NCBI GenBank assembly: GCA_019237175.1
Contig: JAFAHP010000311.1
Location: 1 to 12,694 of the forward strand
Direction: 5' to 3'
DNA: 12,694 nucleotides
Origin: Alphaproteobacteria bacterium
GTDB taxonomy: Bacteria > Pseudomonadota > Alphaproteobacteria > ATCC43930 > CGMCC-115725
The notes under the pieces are model-generated. The model was not told where the DNA came from. It made no database searches and saw only the letters and a list, made by a program, of their open reading frames with translations. Below are positions 1 through 5,783 of the stretch, one piece after another (the stretch's first letter is position 1; each line of letters opens with the position of its first letter). The position numbers and the translations under genes were made by a program.

Positions 1-297
1 ACTGCAGAAACTCCATAGAAGTGCGGAAAATCGGAACCGGGCGGCCGTGGGCTCGACCCGGCCATCCGCGGACCCGCGGTCGATCCGCCGATGAACCCCG
101 GGCCCCTCGGTTGTATCGGCGGGCTGGGCCCACTCGCCCTGCATCCATTCGCGATCGGCAAGCCGCGGGCAATACTGCAACTTACTGACCATCCGCGCCG
201 GCACATCGGGCTGGTCGTCCTTGAGCGGCGGGGGCGGCAGCGGCAGCTCGGGCTGGTCGATTGCGGGATCACCGGATGAGGCGGATTTCGACGCCAA
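1..297 (-). CDS. Cas4-like N-terminus, probably of a Cas4/Cas1 fusion (partial, runs off left edge)
   Basis: This minus-strand reading frame stays open for 99 codons from a possible TTG at 297 to the window edge. It has no stop, so its 3' end lies outside. From a second possible start (GTG at 204) it reads VPARMVSKLQYCPRLADREW, then MQGEWAQPADTTEG and VHRRIDR. This matches my memory of the opening of Cas4 domains, especially Cas4/Cas1 fusions of type I-G (formerly I-U) systems: a P-A-R-M lead, a YCPRL motif whose Cys is one of the iron-sulphur ligands, an EW(V/M)QGEW segment and an ADT.EG...HRR(V/I)D segment. Cas4 nucleases trim prespacers for CRISPR adaptation. The proline-rich stretch before GTG204 (ELPLPPPPL) also looks coding, which favours a start upstream of 204; it would overlap the end of vapC by up to 29 bases. 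Odd points: D and R replace the usual aromatic and Leu after PRLA, and the residues after RRIDR do not look family-like, so the gene may be decayed. Downstream Cas1 cannot be seen. Confidence 0.55.
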   Translation of the reverse strand, partial: MASKSASSGDPAIDQPELPLPPPPLKDDQPDVPARMVSKLQYCPRLADREWMQGEWAQPADTTEGPGVHRRIDRGSADGRVEPTAARFRFSALLWSFCS

Positions 298-643
298 TCG
301 AGAGATTTCCCCATGCGCGATCTGTTGTCAGCAGCGGTTGTCCCAGCCTTTTGGCGAGAGCGAGACAGGCGCGGTCGCCGAGCGACAAGCCGGTTTGTCG
401 CGTCGCCGCGCGCAGCCGCGCGGTGGCGTTGGCAAGCTCGGGGCCGAAATCGACGACGGCGGGAACGAGGCTCGCGGTTTCGGACCAGGCATCGGCCGCC
501 GGAACGCCGAGATCGATCAGTTTGGTGACGACCTCGGCGAGATTGACCGCGCCGATCGCCGCCTCGCCGAGTGCCGCCGCGACGATCTCCGCCCCGGGCT
601 CGGCATTGATCAGCGCGAGCAGCGCCGAGGCGTCGAGCACCAT
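269..643 (-). CDS. vapC: VapC-type PIN-domain ribonuclease toxin
   Basis: This 124-residue protein has the length and layout of VapC toxins, magnesium-dependent PIN-domain endoribonucleases that cut tRNA or rRNA when freed from their antitoxin. The expected acidic residues are visible: D4 in the opening MVLDASALLAL, E37 in NLAEV, D90 in LSLGDRACLALA and D108 in LLTTDRAWG. The active site therefore looks intact. The start ATG at 643 follows the vapB stop codon with no gap (TAG then ATG), the usual sign of translational coupling. Its 3' end overlaps the open frame of the Cas4-like gene if that gene starts at 297. The family is clear; the RNA target cannot be read from sequence. Confidence 0.93.
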   Translation of the reverse strand: MVLDASALLALINAEPGAEIVAAALGEAAIGAVNLAEVVTKLIDLGVPAADAWSETASLVPAVVDFGPELANATARLRAATRQTGLSLGDRACLALAKRLGQPLLTTDRAWGNLSIGVEIRLIR

Positions 644-892
644 CTAATCTTTTGCCGCTTCGGCGCGGCGGTCGCGGATCAGGCTGTCGGACAGGCTCTC
701 CCCGTGCGGATTGTACCTGCGCACCAGCGCCTGCACGCGGGCGATGCGGGCTTTGAGGCTCGTGATGCGCAACTCCTCACCCGAGGTCTCGAGCACCACT
801 TCGTCGCCAACTTCGAGGCCCAATTCGCGGCGCTGCGCCGCCGGGATCACCAGCCTGCCGCTCGGCCCAATCTTGGCTCGAAAACTGCTCAT
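644..892 (-). CDS. vapB: VapB-type antitoxin with AbrB/SpoVT DNA-binding fold
   Basis: This 82-residue protein starts with a swapped-hairpin AbrB/MazE domain (about residues 4-48), recognised by the segment GRLVIPAAQRRELGL and the following VGDEVVLE. The C-terminal part (about 49-82) is the region that wraps the toxin, with the SLSDSLIRDRRAEA tail typical of antitoxins paired with PIN toxins. It should neutralise the VapC encoded immediately downstream and, as a complex, repress its own promoter. A short perfect palindrome overlaps its start codon and is a candidate operator. The ATG at 892 is chosen because the AbrB domain begins within a few residues of it. Confidence 0.92.
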   Translation of the reverse strand: MSSFRAKIGPSGRLVIPAAQRRELGLEVGDEVVLETSGEELRITSLKARIARVQALVRRYNPHGESLSDSLIRDRRAEAAKD

Positions 893-901
893 ATGCCATA
901 T
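891..901. promoter_or_regulatory. Candidate VapB operator palindrome
   Basis: The sequence ATATG-C-CATAT is a perfect inverted repeat with a single central base. It overlaps the vapB start codon (890-892), where an autorepressor would block transcription or translation. A second short palindrome, TACGGCGTA, lies at 910-918. AbrB-type antitoxins commonly bind palindromes of this kind at their own promoter, but palindromes this short also occur by chance. Confidence 0.3.
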
Positions 902-1282
902 TTACTTGCTACGGCGTATGATGGTAATGTGTCACAGACGCGGTCGTTCTGCCAGACCTAGCCGATGCGACGCTGGACCTCGGCGTTCGAGGCTGTAATC
1001 CAATCCCCAATCCCAGACAAGGGGCGGCCTGCTCAGGATGAGGCAGGCACATTAAGGCCATCAAAGACCCGGCCACGAACGAGCATAGGCGCGAAGATCG
1101 GAAAACCGTAGCCCGGAGACCGATCGAGATCGCACGGTTGCACTTCTCACAAAGTTCGCGCTTTGGTCAGCCGCCGCTTGGCGACGGCCGACGATCGGGA
1201 TGGTGGAGCGTGGACTCGGCCCACGCCCCGCCGTATCGCGCCGAACGCAAATCGTTCCGCGGGTTATGCGATGCGCTCGCCG
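893..1282. other. 390-base spacer without a supportable gene
   Basis: No frame on either strand shows a recognisable family, a good ribosome binding site and a sensible length together. The first 50 bases next to vapB are comparatively AT-rich and probably hold its promoter. The rest is GC-rich with short open frames only. I found no tRNA, no clear repeat and no insertion-sequence end. A short minus-strand stretch near 1050-1140 has a protein-like look (GFPIFAPMLVRGRVFDGLN) but ends after a few dozen codons and matches nothing I know. The spacer may be gene debris at the edge of an accessory region. Confidence 0.5.
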
Positions 1283-1726
1283 TTACTGCGAGGTCTTGGC
1301 GCTTGTGCTCTTCGCCGGGGTTCTGCTCGGGCGATGTCCCGGGGCATGAAAACCCGCCTGGTCGGCCTCCTTCTGGCACATGTAGGCGCCATGCCGGGTC
1401 TTTCCGTAAAACCGGTCGCCGCTGGTATGGTAGGCTTTTGAGCCGCCGAGATTGACCCAGACGATCGTGTCCGCCGGGCAATGCGCCTTAGCCGCCGGCT
1501 CGGTGGAGAACTGGTTGGCGGCGAGCGCTCCCGGGGCCGTGGCGGCGCGCGGTGCGACAGCCGAGGGCGTTGCACCGGCTGATGGCCGCGACATCGTGGG
1601 GCTCGGAGCCGGCGTCATCGCACGTGAGGGCGCCGTCGCCGTCCCGCCGGGTGCCATTGTCTGGCTGTACGCCGGCAACGCTGCCGCCATGCTCAAAAGA
1701 AAGAAAACCGTAGCCGTCTTCACCAT
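1283..1726 (-). CDS. Small exported protein with C-terminal VWVN/YGKT motif, function unknown
   Basis: The 147-residue product begins with a clear Sec signal peptide (MVKTATVFFLLSMAAALPAYSQ, cleavage likely near residue 22). Residues 23-80 are low-complexity Ala/Pro/Thr, probably a flexible linker. Residues 83-130 form the only conserved-looking part: C83-P-A-D, then IVWVNLGGSKAYH, DRFYGKTRHGAYMC (C117) and an EADQAGFHA end. This resembles a small motif I recall from many proteobacterial hypothetical proteins (VWVN..S..YH..G..YYG.TK.G.YM...A...G), whose function is unknown to me. C83 and C117 could form a disulphide in the periplasm. The ATG at 1726 has a strong GGAGG six bases upstream, the best ribosome binding site in the window. 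It lies in the same direction as der but more than 100 bases downstream of it, so it may have its own promoter. Confidence 0.8.
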   Translation of the reverse strand: MVKTATVFFLLSMAAALPAYSQTMAPGGTATAPSRAMTPAPSPTMSRPSAGATPSAVAPRAATAPGALAANQFSTEPAAKAHCPADTIVWVNLGGSKAYHTSGDRFYGKTRHGAYMCQKEADQAGFHAPGHRPSRTPAKSTSAKTSQ

Positions 1727-1841
1727 CGCTCACCTCCCCTGGCTCTTCGCCGCCTTATAGAAATAACCGAGGCATCGGGCTATGCAACCCTGGCGTTGGT
1801 CAAGCCGTTATGTGTATGAAACGGCCGCACGATTATTGCAC

Positions 1842-3182
1842 TTATCGATCGTCAAACGGGTTTTTGCCGCGGCGCAGCATCAGCCGGACCGGCGTGCCGG
1901 GTAGATCGAATGTTTTTCGCAGATCGTTGACGAGGTACCGCCGGTAGGAGAGGGGCAGCTCAGCCGGCCTGGACGCGAACAAAGCAAAGGTCGGAGGCCG
2001 AATATTTGTCTGCGTCACATAGCGTAGACGAGGCCGCCGACCGGCCGCCAGCGGCGGCGGATGGCGTGCCTGTACCTCAGCCAGCCAGCGGTTGAGATCC
2101 GCGGTGGCAATGCGGGTGTTCCATATTCTGTCGGCGGTCGTAACCGCCTCCATCATCGCCTCGAGACCATGGCCGGTCAGCCCGGAAACCGGCACCAGCG
2201 AAACCCCGTGCACTTGCGGCAGCGTTATCGGCAGCCGCTCGCGCATTCGTTTTAGCGTTGCGGCGCGGTCGGGAACCAAATCCCACTTGGTTGCGGCCAA
2301 TACCAGCGCGCGCCCCTCGGCGGCCGCAAGCCGCGCGATCGTCAAATCCTGCTTTTCGAGCGGCTGCAGCGCATCGAGGACGACAACGACGGTTTCGGCG
2401 AAGCGGATCGCGCGCAGCGCATCCGCGACCGCCAGTTCTTCGATCTTGCCTTCGATCTTGGGCCGGCGGCGCATGCCGGCGGTGTCGATCAGGCGAATTG
2501 CGCGCCCCCGCCTGATCCAATCAACCGCGATTGCATCGCGGGTGATTCCTGCCTCGGGGCCGGTCACCAGCCGCTCATCGCCAATCAGGCGGTTGACCAG
2601 GGTCGATTTGCCGACATTCGGGCGGCCGACGATGGCCAGATGCAGCGGCTTTTCCTTTGTCTCTGCGGCCGCGTCCGATGGCGCAAGGGCGGGCGAAAAC
2701 GGTGCCAGCCGCTCGTAGAGCTCGGCTAGACCCTCACCGTGCTCCGCCGAGACGGGCACCGGATCGCCGAGGCCGAGCCGATAGGCTTCGCCGACACCGG
2801 CGCGGGCGGTGCGGCCCTCCGCCTTGTTGGCGACCAGCACGATGGGCTTACCTGTTCGCCTCAGCCAAGCGGCGAAGTGACGATCGGTCTCGGTGACCCC
2901 GTCGCGGGCATCGATCACCAGTAGAGCCACGTCGGCCTGATCCAAGGCCCGCCCGGTCTGCGCTTGCATGCGGCCGCTCAGCGAACCTGGCGGCGCCTCT
3001 TCGAGCCCGGCGGTGTCGATCGCACGAAAGCGCAAACCGGCGATCGACGCCTCGCCCTCGCGCCGATCGCGCGTCAGCCCCGGCGCATCGTCGACCAGGG
3101 CTGTGCGGCTGCCGACAAGCCGATTGAACAGCGTTGATTTGCCGACATTCGGGCGTCCGAGGATGGCGACGGCAAAGCTCAT
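1842..3182 (-). CDS. der: Ribosome-associated GTPase Der (EngA)
   Basis: Der is an essential double GTPase needed for maturation of the 50S ribosomal subunit. The 446-residue protein shows both GTPase domains in tandem. Domain 1 has the P-loop GRPNVGKS at 9-16, DTAG at 56-59 and NKAE at 119-122. Domain 2 has GRPNVGKS at 186-193, DTAG at 233-236 and TKWD at 298-301. The C-terminal KH-like domain occupies about 350-446 and ends in the family's usual basic segment and NPF. The second G4 motif is usually NKWD; Thr replaces Asn here. An ATG five codons upstream (3197) is possible, but 3182 places MSFAVAILGRPN directly at the first strand as in homologues. It is the last gene of a yfgM-bamB-der series, separated from bamB by 220 bases filled with a palindromic repeat. 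Confidence 0.97.
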   Translation of the reverse strand: MSFAVAILGRPNVGKSTLFNRLVGSRTALVDDAPGLTRDRREGEASIAGLRFRAIDTAGLEEAPPGSLSGRMQAQTGRALDQADVALLVIDARDGVTETDRHFAAWLRRTGKPIVLVANKAEGRTARAGVGEAYRLGLGDPVPVSAEHGEGLAELYERLAPFSPALAPSDAAAETKEKPLHLAIVGRPNVGKSTLVNRLIGDERLVTGPEAGITRDAIAVDWIRRGRAIRLIDTAGMRRRPKIEGKIEELAVADALRAIRFAETVVVVLDALQPLEKQDLTIARLAAAEGRALVLAATKWDLVPDRAATLKRMRERLPITLPQVHGVSLVPVSGLTGHGLEAMMEAVTTADRIWNTRIATADLNRWLAEVQARHPPPLAAGRRPRLRYVTQTNIRPPTFALFASRPAELPLSYRRYLVNDLRKTFDLPGTPVRLMLRRGKNPFDDR

Positions 3183-3239
3183 CGGGTGCGGCCCCAAAGG
3201 TCCGCGTCAAAGATACGGCAATCTTCCGATCGGCTGATA

Positions 3240-3367
3240 CCCCCTCACCCATCCCCGGAACGCCCGCTCGGGCGGGCGGCCGTCCGGGGACCGGGTAAGG
3301 CTCGGCCTCGCCTCGCCAACTCTTCTCAACACTCTCCCCCATTGGGGGAGAGGGGAGGGTGAGGGGG
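3240..3367. repeat. Palindromic intergenic repeat with two internal hairpins
   Basis: The element is bounded by perfect inverted 11-mers: CCCCCTCACCC at 3240-3250 and GGGTGAGGGGG at 3357-3367. Inside are two further hairpins: CCCCGGA (3253-3259) with TCCGGGG (3283-3289) enclosing a GC-rich inner stem, and CTCTCCCCC (3332-3340) with GGGGGAGAG (3344-3352) around a three-base loop. This CCCTCACCC...GGGGGAGAGG...GGTGAGGG pattern is familiar to me as a dispersed, non-coding repeat of alphaproteobacterial genomes. It fills most of the gap between bamB and der and would fold strongly in the operon transcript. No T-run follows the hairpins on either strand, so it is not a classical terminator. Confidence 0.85.
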
Positions 3368-3402
3368 CTGTTCGTACGGATGCCATTCGATCGAAAACCG
3401 CT

Positions 3403-4716
3403 CTAGCGATAGGCGGCAAGCTCGCCGTTGTCGGTCAATATATAGAGCGTGTTGTTGGCAATCACCGGGTCGACAAAGGCGTTGCCCGGGATCCGCTCAC
3501 GACCCAGGGGTTTGCCGCTGTACGGCGAAACCGACAGCGCCCACCCGTTCGATGACAATACGATCAGCCGGTCGCCGCCGAGCACCGGTCCGGCCCATGC
3601 GATCGGGTCTTCCTTATTCTTCTCGTCCTCGTAGCGCGGCAGCTGCGTGAGCCAGCGCACCTTGCCGTCGTTTCGGGTCAGACAAATCAGTTCGTTGTCG
3701 TTCGACAGCACATAGACGTAGTCGCCGGCGACCCAGGCACCGTGGCTCGATCCAATTTCCTGCTCCCACTGGCGTTCTCCGTCGCGGGCATCGACTGCCG
3801 CCATGCGTCCGGCATGGCTGATCCCAAAAACGCGGCCGCGGTCGATGACCGGGCGACCGCGAATGTCAGCCAGCCCGGAAACCGCGTCGGCCGGGCGTGC
3901 CGCGGCAAGATTATCCGACCACAGCGGGCGCCCGTTTTCGACGGTCAGGGCGTCGATCTCTCCGGACGAATAACCCGCGACGACGACTTCGCCTGCGACT
4001 GCCGGGCTGGCGCTGCCGACGAGGGCGGCGGTCTCGGGGATGCCGTTGTGGGTCCATAAGCGCTGCCCATCGTCGGCGGCGAGTGCCGTGAGCTCGTTCT
4101 CCACGGTGATGACATAGACGCGCCCATCGGCGACCGTTGGCCCGCTGCGGACCGGAGCGCCCACACCGGATTTCCACAAAACCTTTCCGCCCTTCGGGTC
4201 GAGGGCCAGAACCCGGGCATAGCCGGAGGCGACGTAGAGCTTGCCTTTCCAGAACGCTATGCCGCCGCCAAAAGAATTTCCATGATCGTCGGCGGGCTTC
4301 GTGTCGATTTGCCAGATTCGGCTCCCGTTCGAGGCGTCGTATGCACCGACCAGCGAGCCGCCATCCATCGCGTAAACCCGGCCGTCGACGACAATCGGTT
4401 GAGCCAGCACCTGGGTATAGCGCGACGAACCTTCGCCGATACTGGTCTTCCAGGCCGCATGAATGACGCTGGGCAGCGCCAGATGCTGCATAGCGTGATC
4501 CGGGTATCCGCCGGGCTCCGGCCAGTCGGTATTGACAACCGGACTCGGCAGGGTGACCGGGGTCTGGGCCAGCGCCGGGTCGGGCTTGAGCTGGCGATCG
4601 AGGCTGAGGACGGAGATGCGCTCGCCGGGAAGCGGCTGTTTTTTGCTCCCTATCCAGCTGCAGCCACCCAGACTGAAGCCGATCAGCAAGAACGTGACAA
4701 CGCCCAATCGAAACAT
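3403..4716 (-). CDS. bamB: Outer membrane assembly lipoprotein BamB (PQQ-like beta-propeller)
   Basis: BamB is the beta-propeller lipoprotein of the BAM complex, which inserts beta-barrel proteins into the outer membrane. The 437-residue product begins with a lipoprotein signal, MFRLGVVTFLLIGFSLGGC, with the lipobox LGGC and acylated Cys at 19. The mature part carries about eight PQQ-type blades, each a V(Y/V)...G.L.A.D...G...W pattern; clear ones are at about 114-136 (VYAMDGGSLVGAYDASNG), 160-182 (LYVASGYARVLALDPKGG) and 200-222, continuing to the C-terminal LYILTDNGELAAYR. The start at 4716 is chosen because it gives the lipoprotein signal; a longer frame to 4785 would add 23 residues unlike a signal and overlap the upstream gene. 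The gap from the upstream yfgM-like stop is only 19 bases, so the two are very likely co-transcribed. Confidence 0.95.
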   Translation of the reverse strand: MFRLGVVTFLLIGFSLGGCSWIGSKKQPLPGERISVLSLDRQLKPDPALAQTPVTLPSPVVNTDWPEPGGYPDHAMQHLALPSVIHAAWKTSIGEGSSRYTQVLAQPIVVDGRVYAMDGGSLVGAYDASNGSRIWQIDTKPADDHGNSFGGGIAFWKGKLYVASGYARVLALDPKGGKVLWKSGVGAPVRSGPTVADGRVYVITVENELTALAADDGQRLWTHNGIPETAALVGSASPAVAGEVVVAGYSSGEIDALTVENGRPLWSDNLAAARPADAVSGLADIRGRPVIDRGRVFGISHAGRMAAVDARDGERQWEQEIGSSHGAWVAGDYVYVLSNDNELICLTRNDGKVRWLTQLPRYEDEKNKEDPIAWAGPVLGGDRLIVLSSNGWALSVSPYSGKPLGRERIPGNAFVDPVIANNTLYILTDNGELAAYR

Positions 4717-4735
4717 CGAAGCACTGGGATCGGGA

Positions 4736-5377
4736 TTACGGGGCGAGGGCCGCGGCCATCTCGGCCGCGCGGGCGCGCAGACCATGCGGGGCGGAGAGGT
4801 CGTCGGCCAAGCCCCTATAGGTAAGCAAGGCCGCTTGCTTTTGCCCGAGCTTCAGTTCAGCCGCGGCAGTCAGCTCGAGCGCCGTCGGACGCCAAGCGCT
4901 GCCGGCGGCGGTCAGCGGCGCCAGCCGCGCAATCGTCGCCTTCGGGTCGGTGTCGGCGAAGCCCTGCATGACCGAAAGCAGCGTGGCCAGTCCGCGAAAG
5001 GCGGGGCCGACGCCGGCGTCTTCGGCGATGCGATCATACGCCGCGGCAGCTTTTTTTTGATCGCCGGATTTCGCCAGCAGGGCCGCCTGCTCGAATGACG
5101 CGAGCAAGCCAAAGCCGCCGCCCTCGTTGGCAATCGCAGCAAACACCATCGCGGCGTCCCCGTTCTTGCCGTCTCGGGCAAGTGCGCTGGCGCTGGCAAA
5201 CTGTGCCGATTGCGCTTGACGCTCGGAAAGCTGGTGGGCGCGCCAAGCCGCGACGCCGCCGGCGACGACCATGACCACGACCGCCGCCCCGATGATGTAG
5301 CGCCTGTATCGCGACCACAGGGCCAGCAGATTGTCGCGGCGAAGCTCTTCGTCGATCTCGCGGAAGATGTCGCTCAC
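4736..5377 (-). CDS. YfgM-like membrane-anchored TPR-like protein
   Basis: The 213-residue protein has a short cytosolic N-terminus with the family-like segment DIFREIDEELRRDNLLALW, one transmembrane helix at about 28-45 (YIIGAAVVVMVVAGGVAAW) and an alpha-helical, Ala-rich TPR-like domain exposed to the periplasm. This is the layout of the YfgM/TPR_21 family; YfgM of E. coli is linked to the SecYEG translocon and periplasmic chaperones. The start is GTG at 5377, supported by AGGA seven bases upstream. It heads the group with bamB and der, the same neighbourhood seen in many proteobacteria (in E. coli yfgM-bamB-der). The family call is firm; the exact role in alphaproteobacteria is inferred. 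Confidence 0.88.
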   Translation of the reverse strand: MSDIFREIDEELRRDNLLALWSRYRRYIIGAAVVVMVVAGGVAAWRAHQLSERQAQSAQFASASALARDGKNGDAAMVFAAIANEGGGFGLLASFEQAALLAKSGDQKKAAAAYDRIAEDAGVGPAFRGLATLLSVMQGFADTDPKATIARLAPLTAAGSAWRPTALELTAAAELKLGQKQAALLTYRGLADDLSAPHGLRARAAEMAAALAP

Positions 5378-5477
5378 GCACTCGTCCTAGCCGACCGGCA
5401 TTCGCTTGAAGGCGCTAGCATATCCCCTCGCCCAAAAGGAGGCAAATCCGACCGCGCGCGCCGGGCCGGTGGCGCAT

Positions 5478-5516
5478 GGTTCGAGACGCACGCCGTGCGT
5501 GCTCCTCACCATGAGG
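5478..5516. repeat. Intergenic hairpin repeat, left arm of an inverted pair
   Basis: This 39-base unit starts GGTTCGAGACGC, has an inner perfect hairpin ACGCAC-GCC-GTGCGT (5486-5500) and ends CTCACCATGAGG. Its reverse complement strongly resembles the unit at 5571-5611. The TTCGAGACGC...CTCACCATGAGG pattern is a dispersed palindromic repeat I recognise from alphaproteobacterial intergenic regions, with REP-like character. Confidence 0.8.
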
Positions 5517-5570
5517 CCTCTAAATCCAACTGCCATCGGGGCGAGCTTGGCTGATGCCATCATAGACCTA

Positions 5571-5611
5571 CGTCATGCTGAGGGCGCCCGGAGGGCGCGT
5601 CTCGAAGCACG
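5571..5611. repeat. Intergenic hairpin repeat, right arm of an inverted pair
   Basis: The unit reads CGTCATGCTGAGG, then an inner hairpin GCGCCC-GGA-GGGCGC (5584-5598), then CGTCTCGAAGCACG. It is the inverted partner of 5478-5516: the outer sequences are conserved while the inner hairpin differs in sequence but not in shape, meaning the stem is maintained by compensating changes. The pair is separated by 54 bases and could fold into one long cruciform. Confidence 0.8.
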
Positions 5612-5641
5612 CACCGCATCTCATGCAGCGGATTCTTGCCG

Positions 5642-5674
5642 AGCCTCGAAGCATGACACCCCGCGACAGCGGGG
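5642..5674. repeat. Third, partial repeat segment with hairpin
   Basis: A further segment begins AGCCTCGAAGCATGACA, which echoes the CTCGAAGCACG end of the preceding repeat arm, and is followed by a perfect hairpin CCCCGC (5659-5664) and GCGGGG (5669-5674) around GACA. It looks like a degenerate or partial copy of the same repeat family next to the inverted pair. Confidence 0.55.
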
Positions 5675-5715
5675 GATGGGATGCCGAACTCCGGCAGCTT
5701 TACCGGCGGGTCGCC

Positions 5716-5746
5716 TTGACAACATTCGAGTTTCCATGCCGTGTAC
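5716..5746 (+). promoter_or_regulatory. Possible aspS promoter
   Basis: A perfect TTGACA lies at 5716-5721. The -10 side is weak: the nearest candidates (GTGTAC at 5741-5746, spacer 19) fit poorly, though alphaproteobacterial housekeeping promoters often conserve only the TTGAC element. A transcript from here would start near 5755 and give a short leader before the chosen aspS ATG at 5784, which supports that start over upstream ones. Confidence 0.3.
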
Positions 5747-5783
5747 CCTAGTTTCTCAACCAGGTGCGGACCATCTGTCGCCG

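Noticed and set aside
221..961. A 246-codon plus-strand open frame across vapBC
   Set aside because: It is antisense to two well-supported genes and its product is low-complexity with no recognisable motif.
1804..1825. Stem GCCGTT/AACGGC downstream of der as a terminator
   Set aside because: Only six base pairs with a ten-base loop and no T-run on the minus strand.
3332..3352. CTCTCCCCC/GGGGGAGAG hairpin as a rho-independent terminator
   Set aside because: No T-run follows on either strand, and it is an internal part of a larger palindromic repeat.
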